From positions 1 through 64,000 of the forward strand of contig NZ_JAHUWH010000003.1 of assembly GCF_019219095.1 (NCBI RefSeq): DNA of 64,000 bases. Reading direction: 5' to 3'. Numbering within the stretch: the first letter of the stretch is position 1; each line of letters starts with the position of its first letter. Shown piece after piece: positions 27,253 through 36,052 of the stretch. The stretch is from Acidovorax sp. sic0104. GTDB taxonomy: Bacteria; Pseudomonadota; Gammaproteobacteria; Burkholderiales; Burkholderiaceae_C. Under the pieces are notes generated by a model. It worked only from the letters and a program-made list of their open reading frames with translations. It was not told the origin of the DNA and did not search any database. A program made the position numbers and the translations under genes.

Positions 27253-28518
27253 TCACTTGCGCTGGTCCCACTTGGGCATGGGCCACACCACTTCGCGGGT
27301 CGCCATGTTGAAGGGCCAGACCGTGTGGTACTTGCCGTCGATGATCTGCACCAGGATGCCGCGGCCCAGCGTGTTCTGGCCCGAGGTGTCGAACTTCACG
27401 CCCTTCCACGGCATGATGATGTCGTCGGCGCGGATGTTGGTCTGCGTGAGCGCTGTGCGCACGGCCTCGGGCTCGGTGGAGCCGGCACGGTTGATCGCGT
27501 CGGCCATCACCATCAGGCCGGTGAAGGTGCGCGAGCTGTTGCCGGTGAAGTTGATCTTGTAGCGTTTTTGAAAGAGGTCATTGACCTCCTTGATCATCGG
27601 ATTGCGCGTGGCCAGGTCCAGCGCCCAGGTCTCGCGGGTGATGATGAAGTCGGCGTCCTTGCCCAGCGTGCGGATGAAGTCGGTGTCGGTGAAGCCGGCG
27701 TTGTTGGCCAGGATCATGTCGGGCGAAAATCCCAGTTCCTTGTATGTCTTGATGGACATGATGGCGTCCGCCGTGTACGACGACTGCAGCACCAGATTGG
27801 GGTTGGCGGCCTTGAGCGCCTGCACTTCCGAGGTCAGCTGCGTGGTCTTGGCGGGATAGGACACTTGCTTGGCGATGTTCTGGCCGAACTCCGCCGCAAG
27901 CTTGGTCTGCAGCTTGGTCGTCTCGGCACCCCACAGGCCGTTTTCATTGAGCGATGCCACCACCTTGGGCTTGATGCCACGCTTGGCCTCGAACTCCTTC
28001 AAGAACTCGAAGGCGTTGTGCACGAACAAATCGTCGTGCGGCGTAGTGCGAAAGAACCACTTGAAATTGCGCTGCGTGAGCGAGGCCGAGGACGACTCGG
28101 GGTTCAGAAATGGAATGCCCGCGCGCTCGGCCACCTGGCTGGCCGTGGCGGTGACGTTGCTGTTGTACGAGCCGATCAGGGCGACCACCTTTTCCTGCGT
28201 GATCAGGCGCTCGGCTTCCGTCGCGCCGATCTGAGGATTGGACTGGTGGTCGGCGAAGACCAGCTTGATCTTGGCGCCCTTGAGGTTGGGTAGCCCCTTG
28301 CCGGCCGCAAACGGCAGGTTCGGCACAGATGGCGCGCCGTTGTTGACGATGTCGGCCGCCAGCTCCAGCGCATTGCGCAGCTCGGCGCCAACGGCGGCTC
28401 CGGTGCCGGTCAGCGGGTAGATCACGCCGATCTTCACCTCTTGCTGCGCGTGCGCCACCAGCGCCACGCAACCACTGCCGATCGCCACGGCCACACGGGT
28501 CCACAGGGTCTTTTTCAT
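27253..28518 (-). CDS. Liv-type periplasmic substrate-binding protein
   Basis: 421-aa type I periplasmic binding protein (LivK/HAAT family) with signal peptide MKKTLWTRVAVAIGSGCVAL ending AHAQ. EVKIGVIYPLTGTGAAVGAE is the family N-terminal strand; the ligand amino-acid contacts are expected around IGSYNSNVTATASQVAER. At about 400 mature residues it is longer than LivK and in the class that often binds amides, urea or aromatic acids. The start is ATG 28518, with AAAGGAG eight bases upstream. First transport gene of the operon. Confidence 0.92.
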   Translation of the reverse strand: MKKTLWTRVAVAIGSGCVALVAHAQQEVKIGVIYPLTGTGAAVGAELRNALELAADIVNNGAPSVPNLPFAAGKGLPNLKGAKIKLVFADHQSNPQIGATEAERLITQEKVVALIGSYNSNVTATASQVAERAGIPFLNPESSSASLTQRNFKWFFRTTPHDDLFVHNAFEFLKEFEAKRGIKPKVVASLNENGLWGAETTKLQTKLAAEFGQNIAKQVSYPAKTTQLTSEVQALKAANPNLVLQSSYTADAIMSIKTYKELGFSPDMILANNAGFTDTDFIRTLGKDADFIITRETWALDLATRNPMIKEVNDLFQKRYKINFTGNSSRTFTGLMVMADAINRAGSTEPEAVRTALTQTNIRADDIIMPWKGVKFDTSGQNTLGRGILVQIIDGKYHTVWPFNMATREVVWPMPKWDQRK

Positions 28519-28565
28519 CTCGGATACTCCTTTGAAAATTGAACGTTTCATCGCAGGCAAACAAC

Positions 28566-29405
28566 TCAGAAAGAGGCCAGCTGCTGGTTGAGCAGCGAGG
28601 TCACCAACATGGCGCCCGGCGCGTGCGTGATGCAGAACGCGGGCTGCGCGGTCAGGATCGCGGACTGGGGCGTGACGCCGCAGGCCCAGAAGACGGGGAT
28701 GTCGCCCGGCGCCAGGTCCACCGGGTCGCCGTAGTCAGGCCGGCCCAGGTCCTTGATGCCGATGAGCGCGGGGTCGCCGATGTGCACAGGAGCGCCGTGC
28801 ACACTGGGAAAGCGCGAGGTGACCTGCACCGCCCGGATCACGTCGGCTGCAGGCATGGGCCGCATGGACACGACCATGGCGCCGCCGAAAGGGCCTGCAG
28901 GCTCGGTTGCGATGTTGGTGCGGTACATCGCCACGTTGCGGTTCTCGTCGATGTGGCGCAGGCGGATGCCAGCCTCCTGCAGCGCATGCTCGAACGAGAA
29001 CGAGCAGCCCAGAACGAAGGTCACCAGGTCGGGGCGCCACAGGTCCGTGATGTCGGCAACTTCGTCCTTGAGTTCCCCATGGCGCCAGACGCGGTACATC
29101 GGCACATCGCTGCGGATGTCGATGCCCTCGCCCAGGCTGGGCAGGCCCACCTGGCCCGGCTCGCCCACGGCCAGCACCGGGCAGGGCTTGGGGTTGCGCT
29201 GGCAAAAGCGCAGGAAGTCGCCGGCCAGTGCCTCGGGCAGGATGACCAGGTTGCCCTGTACGTAGCCATGCGCCAGGCCACTGGTGTGCAGGGTCCACAG
29301 CCCTTTGCGGATGACGCCGCGCACATGGGCGGCGTCGCCATGGCCTTCAAGGCCGAAGGCTGCCAGCGTGTTTTTTTCTTCCGGTTCCACCGTGTTTCCT
29401 TGCAT
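28566..29405 (-). CDS. DUF1445/UPF0317 putative hydro-lyase (D-glutamate cyclase-related)
   Basis: 279 aa; bacterial proteins of this family are about 260-270 aa. The motif [21 protein letters not shown] and the surrounding [20 protein letters not shown] and [12 protein letters not shown] blocks are those of the YcsI/DUF1445 family. Bacterial members are annotated only as putative hydro-lyases; the vertebrate D-glutamate cyclase, which forms 5-oxo-D-proline, carries a DUF1445 region. It is the first gene of the operon ending with a 5-oxoprolinase-type enzyme, which makes a lactam substrate attractive (inference). Confidence 0.82.
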   Translation of the reverse strand: MQGNTVEPEEKNTLAAFGLEGHGDAAHVRGVIRKGLWTLHTSGLAHGYVQGNLVILPEALAGDFLRFCQRNPKPCPVLAVGEPGQVGLPSLGEGIDIRSDVPMYRVWRHGELKDEVADITDLWRPDLVTFVLGCSFSFEHALQEAGIRLRHIDENRNVAMYRTNIATEPAGPFGGAMVVSMRPMPAADVIRAVQVTSRFPSVHGAPVHIGDPALIGIKDLGRPDYGDPVDLAPGDIPVFWACGVTPQSAILTAQPAFCITHAPGAMLVTSLLNQQLASF

Positions 29406-29830
29406 CGCGAAATGTCAAATGAATGACGATGGAAGGATTGTGTTGGCGGGGCGCGCACACTGGCAAATTCAAAAATTTTCTCTTACTTCATCGATTTTTT
29501 CGATGCACTACGCTGGAGCACACTTCACCCAAATTGGTGCTCGGTAAAAACCCTAGGGATTGAAATGCGCGCCGCCAGGCACCTGGCCCGTCGCGCCGCA
29601 GGCCGCGCGCAGCGGGCTTTTGCCGCCAACGTTGGTGGCGCGCCATCCAGCCGATACAAGCCGCGCACGGGCTGGTACTTGTCGATGGCATGCACCAACA
29701 ACGGGCACCGTCACGCGCCGGGACCATCGGAAGGTGTGCAAGGCCGCTGCGCGGGGCCACCTCAGGGTTGCCCAGTGCGCGAACTGCCGCGACAGCGGTC
29801 CGGGGTAGAGCTTCGCCCGTCAGCCTGGCT
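29406..29830. other. 425-bp gene-free region upstream of the DUF1445-Liv operon
   Basis: No convincing gene on either strand; the short open frames have no ribosome site or family resemblance. It contains an AT-rich stretch (about 29460-29515) with the inverted repeat CATCGA-5T-TCGATG at 29489-29505, a candidate operator for the flanking LysR. The operon promoter probably lies here. The GC-rich half (29560-29820) shows nothing I recognise. Confidence 0.6.
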
Positions 29831-30736
29831 TCAGCCTTTGGCGCGCACCTTGGTGCGTTCCGACTGCAGCTCGAGGAAGGCCATGGCCGAACGCACCACG
29901 CTCTCGACCGGGGTGGACGGGTCTTCGCGGTAGCTCAGGTGGATGGGCAGTGGACGCAGCTCCGTGTCGCAGGCCAGCGCCCGCAGGTCCGGAAACGCCA
30001 GCAGCCGCTGCACCGCATGGCGCGGCAAGGTGGCGATGCCGAAGCCGCCCTGCACCAGCTGCACCATCGCCGATATGGACGAGATGGTGTGCACGCGGCG
30101 CGGCTCCACCTGACCCTGGCGCAGCACGTCGAGCAGAGTCACGTGCGGGTGCGATCCGCGCTGGAAGGTCAGGATGTCCATCTCTGCAAAATCCGCCAGC
30201 GCATAACGCCGTTTGCGGTGCAGCTTGCTGTTGCCGACGAACACCATCTCCATGGGTGCAAGCGCCTGGGTGCGTATGCCCTCGGCCGACGCCGGCAGCG
30301 CAGCGAACACGGTGTCCAGCGCGCCGCGGCGGATCTGGTCCAGCAGCACGGGCGTAGTTTCCATGGTGAGTTCGAGTTCCAGCGCCGGGTTGTCCTTGCG
30401 CAATTGCTCGATCCACGGGATCAGCCAGGAGTGCAGCACCGACTCGATCGCGCCCAGGCGTATGGAGACTTCCATCGGCCCGCCCGACCCCATCTCGGCC
30501 TTGAGCTGGCGCTGCAGCTCCAGCATGCGCTTGGCGTAGGTCAGAAACCGCGTGCCCGCCACCGTGAGCTTGAAACGCTTGTCGCTGCGGTCCAGCAGCA
30601 GCACGCCCAGCTCTTCCTCCAGCGCCGCCACGCGGCTGGACATGGCCGACTGGGTGAGGAACAGTTTTTCGGCGGCGCGCGTCACGCTGCGCAGGGAGGC
30701 GACCCAGTAGAAGGCTTCGACGAAACGCAAGTTCAT
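29831..30736 (-). CDS. LysR-family transcriptional regulator
   Basis: 301 aa. The helix-turn-helix is at about residues 3-62 (FVEAFYWVASLRSVTRAAEK, LFLTQSAMSSRVAALEEELG), followed by a LysR effector domain (about 90-295) with the VQLVQGGFGIATLPRHAV segment. It is transcribed in the same direction as the DUF1445-Liv cluster but is separated from it by 425 bp, so it is probably a separate unit that may control the cluster. ATG 30736 is the start in register with the family. Confidence 0.9.
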   Translation of the reverse strand: MNLRFVEAFYWVASLRSVTRAAEKLFLTQSAMSSRVAALEEELGVLLLDRSDKRFKLTVAGTRFLTYAKRMLELQRQLKAEMGSGGPMEVSIRLGAIESVLHSWLIPWIEQLRKDNPALELELTMETTPVLLDQIRRGALDTVFAALPASAEGIRTQALAPMEMVFVGNSKLHRKRRYALADFAEMDILTFQRGSHPHVTLLDVLRQGQVEPRRVHTISSISAMVQLVQGGFGIATLPRHAVQRLLAFPDLRALACDTELRPLPIHLSYREDPSTPVESVVRSAMAFLELQSERTKVRAKG

Positions 30737-30826
30737 GGTGAGTGTGTGGGCGCTATGTGCGATAGGTGCGGCGGCTGGATTTTGCGCCGACGCCAGCTCC
30801 GGCAGAGCAGCGAACCTGCCAGCGAC

Positions 30827-31285
30827 CTATTCGGTGAACAGGGGCATGTCGGCCTTTTTCAGCGTGCGCAGCACGAAGCTGGAGCGGCTGTGGCGTATGC
30901 CCTTGATCTTGTAGAGCTTCTCGCGCAGCAGGCGCTCGTAGTCGCGCGTGTCCTTGACCACCACGCGCAGCAGATAGTCGTAGTCGCCCGAGACCAGGTG
31001 CGCCTCGATCACTTCGGGGATGCTGGCGAGCGTTTCACCGAACTTCTCGAGCGTGTTATCCGAGTGGCTGTCGAGCGTGACCTGCACCAGCACCGTGTCG
31101 GACAGGCCCAGCGCCTGCGGGTTGAGCCGCACGGTGTAGCCCTGGATGACACCAGCCTCTTCCATCTTCTTGATGCGGCCCCAGCAGGGCGACGGGCTCA
31201 GGCCGACAGCCTGGCCGATCTCCTGCAGGCTGGCGCGCGCGTCGCCCTGCAGCACAGCGAGAATTTTCTTATCCAGACGGTCCAT
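30827..31285 (-). CDS. Lrp/AsnC-family transcriptional regulator
   Basis: 152 aa. N-terminal HTH (about residues 4-60: LDKKILAVLQGDARASLQEI, GLSPSPCWGRIKKMEEAGVI) and C-terminal RAM/AsnC ligand domain (about 68-145: VLVQVTLDSHS, HLVSGDYDYLLRVVVKDTRDYE). Such proteins bind amino acids as octamers or dimers. It is divergent from the TRAP transporter at 31655 over an AT-rich promoter region, so it may respond to the transported compound. The start is ATG 31285. Confidence 0.92.
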   Translation of the reverse strand: MDRLDKKILAVLQGDARASLQEIGQAVGLSPSPCWGRIKKMEEAGVIQGYTVRLNPQALGLSDTVLVQVTLDSHSDNTLEKFGETLASIPEVIEAHLVSGDYDYLLRVVVKDTRDYERLLREKLYKIKGIRHSRSSFVLRTLKKADMPLFTE

Positions 31286-31654
31286 TGGATGAATTATTCA
31301 ATATTTTTAACCATCTCAGAAAATTATTCTGACTCCATGGCATTTCAAAGCCAATTCAGCAAATTCATCTCCGTAGTGACGCGCATACTTCTCACATCAA
31401 GGCGGTCTTACCGGATCGCACAAACTGACAAGGCCCCGGCTGGTTACCGCCAGCACGGGGCCGTTGGCATTTCCGGTGGATCGCGGTGCACGGCGCTCGC
31501 CGTGCCATTGATAAGCACGCTTACCAGCACAAACCCCGATGCCCCGGCCATGTTGCGCCGCCATAATTTGTGCAGACCAGGGCCCTGTGCATGGGCAGTT
31601 GAACACGGCTTCCGCCGGCAATGTCCTGGACCAAAAGAACCCAATGGAGACAAC
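31286..31654. promoter_or_regulatory. Divergent lrp / TRAP promoter region with a strong hairpin
   Basis: 369 bp without a gene. The lrp-proximal 60 bases are AT-rich (ATTATTCAATATTTTTAACC, then AAAATTATTC), as expected for Lrp-type autoregulatory sites. At 31432-31462 an inverted repeat GGCCCCG/CGGGGCC encloses a second arm pair GCTGG/CCAGC, giving a strong two-stage stem. It has no following T run on the plus strand and lies about 190 bases before dctP, so it may be in the transport leader mRNA. Confidence 0.5.
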
Positions 31655-32626
31655 ATGCAATTGACCAAACTCGTCGTCGGCCTGAGTCTTGCGCTCGGAT
31701 TTGTGGCCAGCGCCGCTGCGCAGACCACCATGCGCATCAGCATTTCGACCGCCCAGAACTCGCACCAGGGCGTGGCCATCGACACGTTTGCCAAAGAGGT
31801 GGAAAAACGCACGGGTGGCCGCTACAAGGTGCAGACCTTCTACAACGGCGCCTTGGGCGGTGAGCGGGAGTCGATTGAGGCAGTGCAGTTGGGCACCCAG
31901 GAGCTGGCCTTCAGCTCTACCGGCCCCATCCCCAACTTCGTGCCGGAGACCAAGATTCTGGATGTGCCCTTCCTGTTCCGCGACAAGGCCCATGCACGTG
32001 CCGTGCTGGACGGCCCTATCGGCCAGGAGATGCTGACCAAGTTCGACGCAAAGGGTTTCAAAGCCCTGGCATGGGCGGAAAACGGTTTCCGCCACATGAC
32101 CAACAGCAAGCGCGACGTGAAAGAACCGGGCGACCTCAAGGGCCTGAAGATGCGCACTATGGAGAATCCGGTGCACATCGCAGCGTACAAGGGTTTCGGC
32201 ATCATCACGACGCCCATGGCATTCCCTGAGGTGTTCACTGCGCTGCAGCAAGGCACGGTGGACGGTCAGGAGAACCCTCTTCCAGTGATCATCTCGGCCA
32301 AGTTCGACCAGGTGCAAAAGCACCTGACGCTCACCGGTCACGTCTATTCGCCTTGCATCTTCGTCATGAACAAGGCTGCGTTCGACAAGCTGAGCGCGGC
32401 TGACAAGCAAGCCTTCCTCGACGCCGCCAAGGAAGGCACCAAAGCCAACCGTGCCCGCGTGGACGAAGACGATGCCAAGGGTGTGGCCGACCTGCGCGCC
32501 AAGGGCATGACCGTGATCGACAACGTGGACAAGGCGAAGTTCGTGGCCGCTTTGGCCCCCGTCAATGCAGACTTCGAAAAGCAGTTCGGCAAAGCCACGC
32601 TGGACAAGATTCGCGACGTCAAGTAA
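31655..32626 (+). CDS. dctP: TRAP transporter solute-binding protein DctP
   Basis: 323-aa periplasmic protein with signal peptide LVVGLSLALGFVASAAAQ. Family features are the ISTAQNSHQGVAIDTFAKEV start of the mature domain, the conserved Arg in LKGLKMRTMENPVHIAAYKG (carboxylate ligand contact) and GTVDGQENPLPVI. The start is ATG 31655, preceded by TGGAGA. It begins a complete TRAP operon (binding protein, small and large membrane subunits), divergent from an Lrp regulator. Ligand not determinable, probably an organic or amino acid. Confidence 0.92.
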   Translation: MQLTKLVVGLSLALGFVASAAAQTTMRISISTAQNSHQGVAIDTFAKEVEKRTGGRYKVQTFYNGALGGERESIEAVQLGTQELAFSSTGPIPNFVPETKILDVPFLFRDKAHARAVLDGPIGQEMLTKFDAKGFKALAWAENGFRHMTNSKRDVKEPGDLKGLKMRTMENPVHIAAYKGFGIITTPMAFPEVFTALQQGTVDGQENPLPVIISAKFDQVQKHLTLTGHVYSPCIFVMNKAAFDKLSAADKQAFLDAAKEGTKANRARVDEDDAKGVADLRAKGMTVIDNVDKAKFVAALAPVNADFEKQFGKATLDKIRDVK

Positions 32627-32656
32627 CGCTGCTACGCTATTATTTTAGGAGCAACT

Positions 32657-32690
32657 AACGCCCGTGGGCCTTGCGCTAGCGGGCGTTTGT
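32657..32690 (+). terminator. Hairpin between dctP and dctQ (attenuator-like, repeat-derived)
   Basis: AACGCCCG (32657-32664) pairs perfectly with CGGGCGTT (32680-32687), followed by a T-rich TTGTTTATTG. It lies 30 bases after the dctP stop and before dctQ, where partial termination or 3-prime protection would raise binding protein over permease. The surrounding TAGGAGCAACTAACGCCCG resembles an intergenic repeat. Confidence 0.6.
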
Positions 32691-32738
32691 TTATTGTTTT
32701 CTTCGGTTTGATTCGCCACCGCCGGTCGGCGCTGCCCC

Positions 32739-33233
32739 ATGAAAAATGCTTTTTTGACCTTTGAGCGATGGAGCACCTTCGTTGCCATGCTCGGTGCCTG
32801 CGCCATGCTGGCGGTGGCTTCCTCGCTCGGCATGTTCCAGATAGTGACCCGCTTCGTGCTCGAACAACCCGCCGAATGGACCGAAGTGCTGATCCGCTTC
32901 AGCCTGATCTGGATGGTGTTCCTTGCCATTCCCGCGGCCTTTCGCCAAGGGGCCATGGTGAGCGTGGACGTGCTGTACCGCTGGAGCCCACCCAAGCTGC
33001 GGCGCGTGCTGGACTGGGTGGTGGCATTGGCGGCCCTCGCGCTCATCGGCATCATCATCTGGTGGGGATGGGACTACTCGGTGCGGGGGGGCGTTCAGAG
33101 CATGGCGGGATTGGAGTCGGTGTCGATGTTCTGGGCCTATCTGGCGATGCCTGTGGGCGGATTGTTCTGTGTCGTCGGCATCATCGGCAACCTGATCGAT
33201 CCCTTGCGCATGGAACTGGAGACGGCCCAATGA
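32739..33233 (+). CDS. dctQ: TRAP transporter small permease subunit DctQ
   Basis: 164 aa with four hydrophobic segments (about residues 15-35, 50-68, 90-110, 128-148), the DctQ topology. The RFVLEQPAEWTEVLIRFSLIWMVFL pattern with a Trp-Glu at the second helix is typical. It forms the membrane complex with DctM; their genes overlap by four bases (ATGA at 33230-33233), so translation is coupled. Confidence 0.9.
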   Translation: MKNAFLTFERWSTFVAMLGACAMLAVASSLGMFQIVTRFVLEQPAEWTEVLIRFSLIWMVFLAIPAAFRQGAMVSVDVLYRWSPPKLRRVLDWVVALAALALIGIIIWWGWDYSVRGGVQSMAGLESVSMFWAYLAMPVGGLFCVVGIIGNLIDPLRMELETAQ

Positions 33234-34507
33234 GCGTGGTCATGATTTCAACCATGGTGCTGTGCTTTGCACTCACCATCTCCGTGGCAGTGTCCATCGG
33301 ACTGGCATCGATTCTGGGCATTCAGGCGTCCAACGCCAACATGCTGATTTCCGTCAAGGAGATGTTCGGCTCCATCAACAAGTTTCCGCTGGCAGCGATT
33401 CCGTTTTTCATACTCGCCGGCAACCTGATGGAGACAGGCGGGATCTCCCGCCGCCTGGTGGAATTCGCCAAGAGCATCGTCGGCGGCGTTCAGGGCGGCC
33501 TGCCCATGACCTGCGTGCTCACGTGCATGATTTTTGCAGCCGTATCGGGCTCGTCGGTGGCCACCACCTTTGCGATCGGCGCAATCTTGATCCCTGCGCT
33601 CATCAAGCATGGCTACCCCACCAGCTACGCCGCAGCGCTGCAGGCCACGAGCGCAGAACTGGGCGTGATCATCCCGCCCTCCATTCCGATGATTCTGTAC
33701 GGCGTGAGCGCCGAAGTGTCGATCGGCGAGCTGTTCATCGCAGGCTTCGGGCCGGGCCTCTTGATCAGCGCTGCGCTGATGCTCTTCGTCTGGGCGTACT
33801 GCAAATGGAAGGGCTGGGGCAAGAACGATGGCGAAGGCCGCATGGGCTTTGGCAAGGCCACGCTGCAGGCGGGCTGGGCGCTGCTGATGCCGGTGATCAT
33901 CCTGGGCGGCATCTATGGCGGCGTTTTCACACCCACCGAGGCTTCGGCAGTGGCCGTGTTCTACGCGCTGATCGTCGGCGTCGTGATCTACCGCGAGATT
34001 CGACTGAAGGACCTGTTCGCGATCCTGCGCAAGTCGGCCATTTCTTCGGCCGTGATCATGTTCATCATCGCCAACGCGGGCCTGTTCGCATTTCTGATCA
34101 CCCGCGCCGGTGTGCCGGACGCCATCGGGCGTTGGCTTGAAGCCGTGCTGCAGTCGCCCGCGCTTTTCCTGCTGGGCGTGAATGCCGCCTTGTTCGTGAT
34201 CGGCATGTTCATCGAGACCAGCGCGGCCATCATCGTGCTGGCGCCGATCCTGGCGCCTGTGGCGATGCACTTTGGAATTGACCCGGTTCACTTCGGGCTC
34301 ATCATGGTGGTCAACCTCGCGCTGGGCATGATCACCCCGCCCTTTGGCGTGAACCTGTTTGCCGCGTGCACGGTGGCCAGGATTTCACTGGACCGCATCA
34401 TCAAGCACCTGCTTCCCTTCGTGGTGGTCATCCTGGTGTGCCTGATGATCATTACCTACGTGCCGTCGATTTCACTGGCGCTGCGGGATCTGGTCTACGC
34501 GAAGTAG
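33230..34507 (+). CDS. dctM: TRAP transporter large permease subunit DctM
   Basis: 425-aa secondary transporter with about twelve hydrophobic segments, the expected DctM size. Signature regions include PFFILAGNLMETGGISRRLV near residue 60, AAVSGSSVATTFAIG, ELGVIIPPSIPMILYGV and GMITPPFGVNLFAA. It catalyses ion-coupled uptake of the ligand delivered by DctP. A long upstream in-frame reading from 32768 runs out of frame through dctQ and is rejected. Confidence 0.94.
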   Translation: MSVVMISTMVLCFALTISVAVSIGLASILGIQASNANMLISVKEMFGSINKFPLAAIPFFILAGNLMETGGISRRLVEFAKSIVGGVQGGLPMTCVLTCMIFAAVSGSSVATTFAIGAILIPALIKHGYPTSYAAALQATSAELGVIIPPSIPMILYGVSAEVSIGELFIAGFGPGLLISAALMLFVWAYCKWKGWGKNDGEGRMGFGKATLQAGWALLMPVIILGGIYGGVFTPTEASAVAVFYALIVGVVIYREIRLKDLFAILRKSAISSAVIMFIIANAGLFAFLITRAGVPDAIGRWLEAVLQSPALFLLGVNAALFVIGMFIETSAAIIVLAPILAPVAMHFGIDPVHFGLIMVVNLALGMITPPFGVNLFAACTVARISLDRIIKHLLPFVVVILVCLMIITYVPSISLALRDLVYAK

Positions 34508-34521
34508 TTAGAATCCGTTTC

Positions 34522-34760
34522 GTCAGGAGAGAGTGCTCCACCCGCATCTAACGGGTGAGCAGCACCGCCGAAGGCGCAGGGACAACCCGAACGCTCAGGC
34601 AAAAGGACTGGCAACCGCCCGCAGCGATGCGGGCGTTTCCTTGCTGGAGAGAGATGGACCGCCGGTCATACCGCACGCGGCACCCATCCACCGAAGGAGC
34701 AAGCCGCACGGCCAGCCAGGGCGCTGCGGTGAATCTCTCAGGTAAAGCGGACAGCAGGGC
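34522..34760 (+). ncRNA. Tandem glycine riboswitch
   Basis: Two glycine aptamers in series in the leader of gcvT. Aptamer 1 (about 34523-34612) has GGAGAGAGTGCTCCACC, GCCGAAGGCGCAGG and AACGCTCAGGCAAAAGGACTG. Aptamer 2 (about 34641-34756) has GCTGGAGAGAGATGGACC, CACCGAAGGAGCAAGCCGC and ATCTCTCAGGTAAAGCGGAC. These are the conserved cores of the known class. Glycine is expected to switch on the glycine-cleavage genes downstream. Confidence 0.96.
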
Positions 34761-34800
34761 AAATACCGTGGCCTCTTGCAGGCCGCGGCTTTCATTTGCC
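34758..34800 (+). promoter_or_regulatory. Expression-platform hairpin of the glycine riboswitch
   Basis: Directly after aptamer 2, GGCAAAT (34758-34764) pairs with ATTTGCC (34794-34800) and encloses CCGTGGCCT/AGGCCGCGG (34766-34788, one G-T). The same GGGCAA can instead pair with TTGCCC at 34800-34805, giving mutually exclusive folds. No T run follows, so translational control of gcvT (start at 34820) or an mRNA structure switch is more likely than termination. Confidence 0.6.
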
Positions 34801-34819
34801 TTGCCCTGAGAAGCCCGCC

Positions 34820-35971
34820 ATGTCCGACTCCGCAACCACAGCCCCCCTGCTCACCACGCCCCTGAACGCACTGCACGTCGAGCTGGGCGCCCGCATGGTG
34901 CCGTTCGCTGGCTATTCCATGCCCGTGCAGTACCCGGCCGGCCTCATGGCCGAACACTTGCACACACGCTCAGCGGCAGGGCTGTTCGATGTCTCCCACA
35001 TGGGCCAGCTCAAGCTTGTCGGCCCGGACGCTGCGGCCGCCTTCGAAACCCTGATGCCGGTGGACGTCATCGACCTGCCCGTGGGCAAGCAGCGCTACGG
35101 CCTGCTGCTGACCGATGAGGGCACGGTCATCGACGACCTGATGTTCTTCAACCAGGGTACGGTCGATGGCGAGCCCACCCTGTTCGTCATCGTGAACGGC
35201 GCGTGCAAGGTCGGCGACATCGCCCACATCCAGGCTCGCATCGGCCAGCGCTGCCAGGTGGTGCCCATGCCCGACCATGCGCTGCTGGCGCTGCAAGGCC
35301 CGCAGGCGGTCACCGCCCTCGCCCGCCTGGCGCCGGGTGCGGACAAGCTGGTGTTCATGACCGGCGGCGCGTTCGACATTGCGGGCTGCGACTGCTTCGT
35401 CACCCGCAGCGGCTACACCGGCGAAGACGGCTTTGAAATCTCGGTGCCCGCGGCCCAGGCCGACGCGCTGGCGCGGGCGCTGCTGGCCCAGCCCGAGGTC
35501 AAGCCCATTGGCCTGGGCGCGCGCAACTCTTTGCGCCTGGAAGCGGGCCTGTGCCTGTACGGCAACGACATCGACACCACCACCACCCCGCCCGAAGCGG
35601 CCCTGAACTGGGCCATCCAGAAGGTGCGCCGCACCGGCGGCGCACGGGCGGGCGGCTTTCCGGGCGCGGACAAGGTCCTCGCGCAGATCGACAACCCCGC
35701 CACGCTGCAGCGCAAGCGCGTCGGTCTGGTGGCGCTGGAGCGCGTGCCCGTGCGCGAGCACACCGAACTGCAGAGCACGGAGGGCCAGAAGATCGGCGAA
35801 GTCACCAGCGGCCTGCTGGGCCCCACGGTGAACGAGCCCGTGGCCATGGGTTACGTCACCCCAGAATTTGCCGCCATCGGCACGCGCGTGAACGCCATCG
35901 TGCGCGGCAAGGCAGTGCCCATGGAAGTGCGGGCCATGCCATTCACACCCGCAAGGTACTACCGGGGCTAA
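34820..35971 (+). CDS. gcvT: Glycine cleavage system T protein (aminomethyltransferase)
   Basis: 383 aa. It transfers the methylene group from aminomethyl-lipoyl GcvH to tetrahydrofolate, releasing ammonia. Family blocks are ALHVELGARMVPFAGYSMPVQ, GLFDVSHMGQLKLVG, TRSGYTGEDGFEISVP (catalytic Asp region), LGARNSLRLEAGLCLYGNDI and a C-terminal beta-barrel domain with GEVTSGLLGPTVNEPVAMGYV. I choose ATG 34820, preceded by TGAGAAG; ATG 34796 lies inside the riboswitch platform. First gene of gcvTHP. Confidence 0.96.
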   Translation: MSDSATTAPLLTTPLNALHVELGARMVPFAGYSMPVQYPAGLMAEHLHTRSAAGLFDVSHMGQLKLVGPDAAAAFETLMPVDVIDLPVGKQRYGLLLTDEGTVIDDLMFFNQGTVDGEPTLFVIVNGACKVGDIAHIQARIGQRCQVVPMPDHALLALQGPQAVTALARLAPGADKLVFMTGGAFDIAGCDCFVTRSGYTGEDGFEISVPAAQADALARALLAQPEVKPIGLGARNSLRLEAGLCLYGNDIDTTTTPPEAALNWAIQKVRRTGGARAGGFPGADKVLAQIDNPATLQRKRVGLVALERVPVREHTELQSTEGQKIGEVTSGLLGPTVNEPVAMGYVTPEFAAIGTRVNAIVRGKAVPMEVRAMPFTPARYYRG

Positions 35972-36052
35972 CACGCCGGACAACCCCGGCCGGGCTACAG
36001 TCGCGCCTGGCATCGGCAACTTTCTTTGTTATCCCTTTTTTCAGGAGCCCCC

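Noticed and set aside
29690..31654. A long plus-strand frame running through lysR and lrp into dctP, suggesting a 978-aa fusion
   Set aside because: The upstream part is antisense to two clear regulators; the real protein starts at 31655 with a signal peptide and ribosome site.
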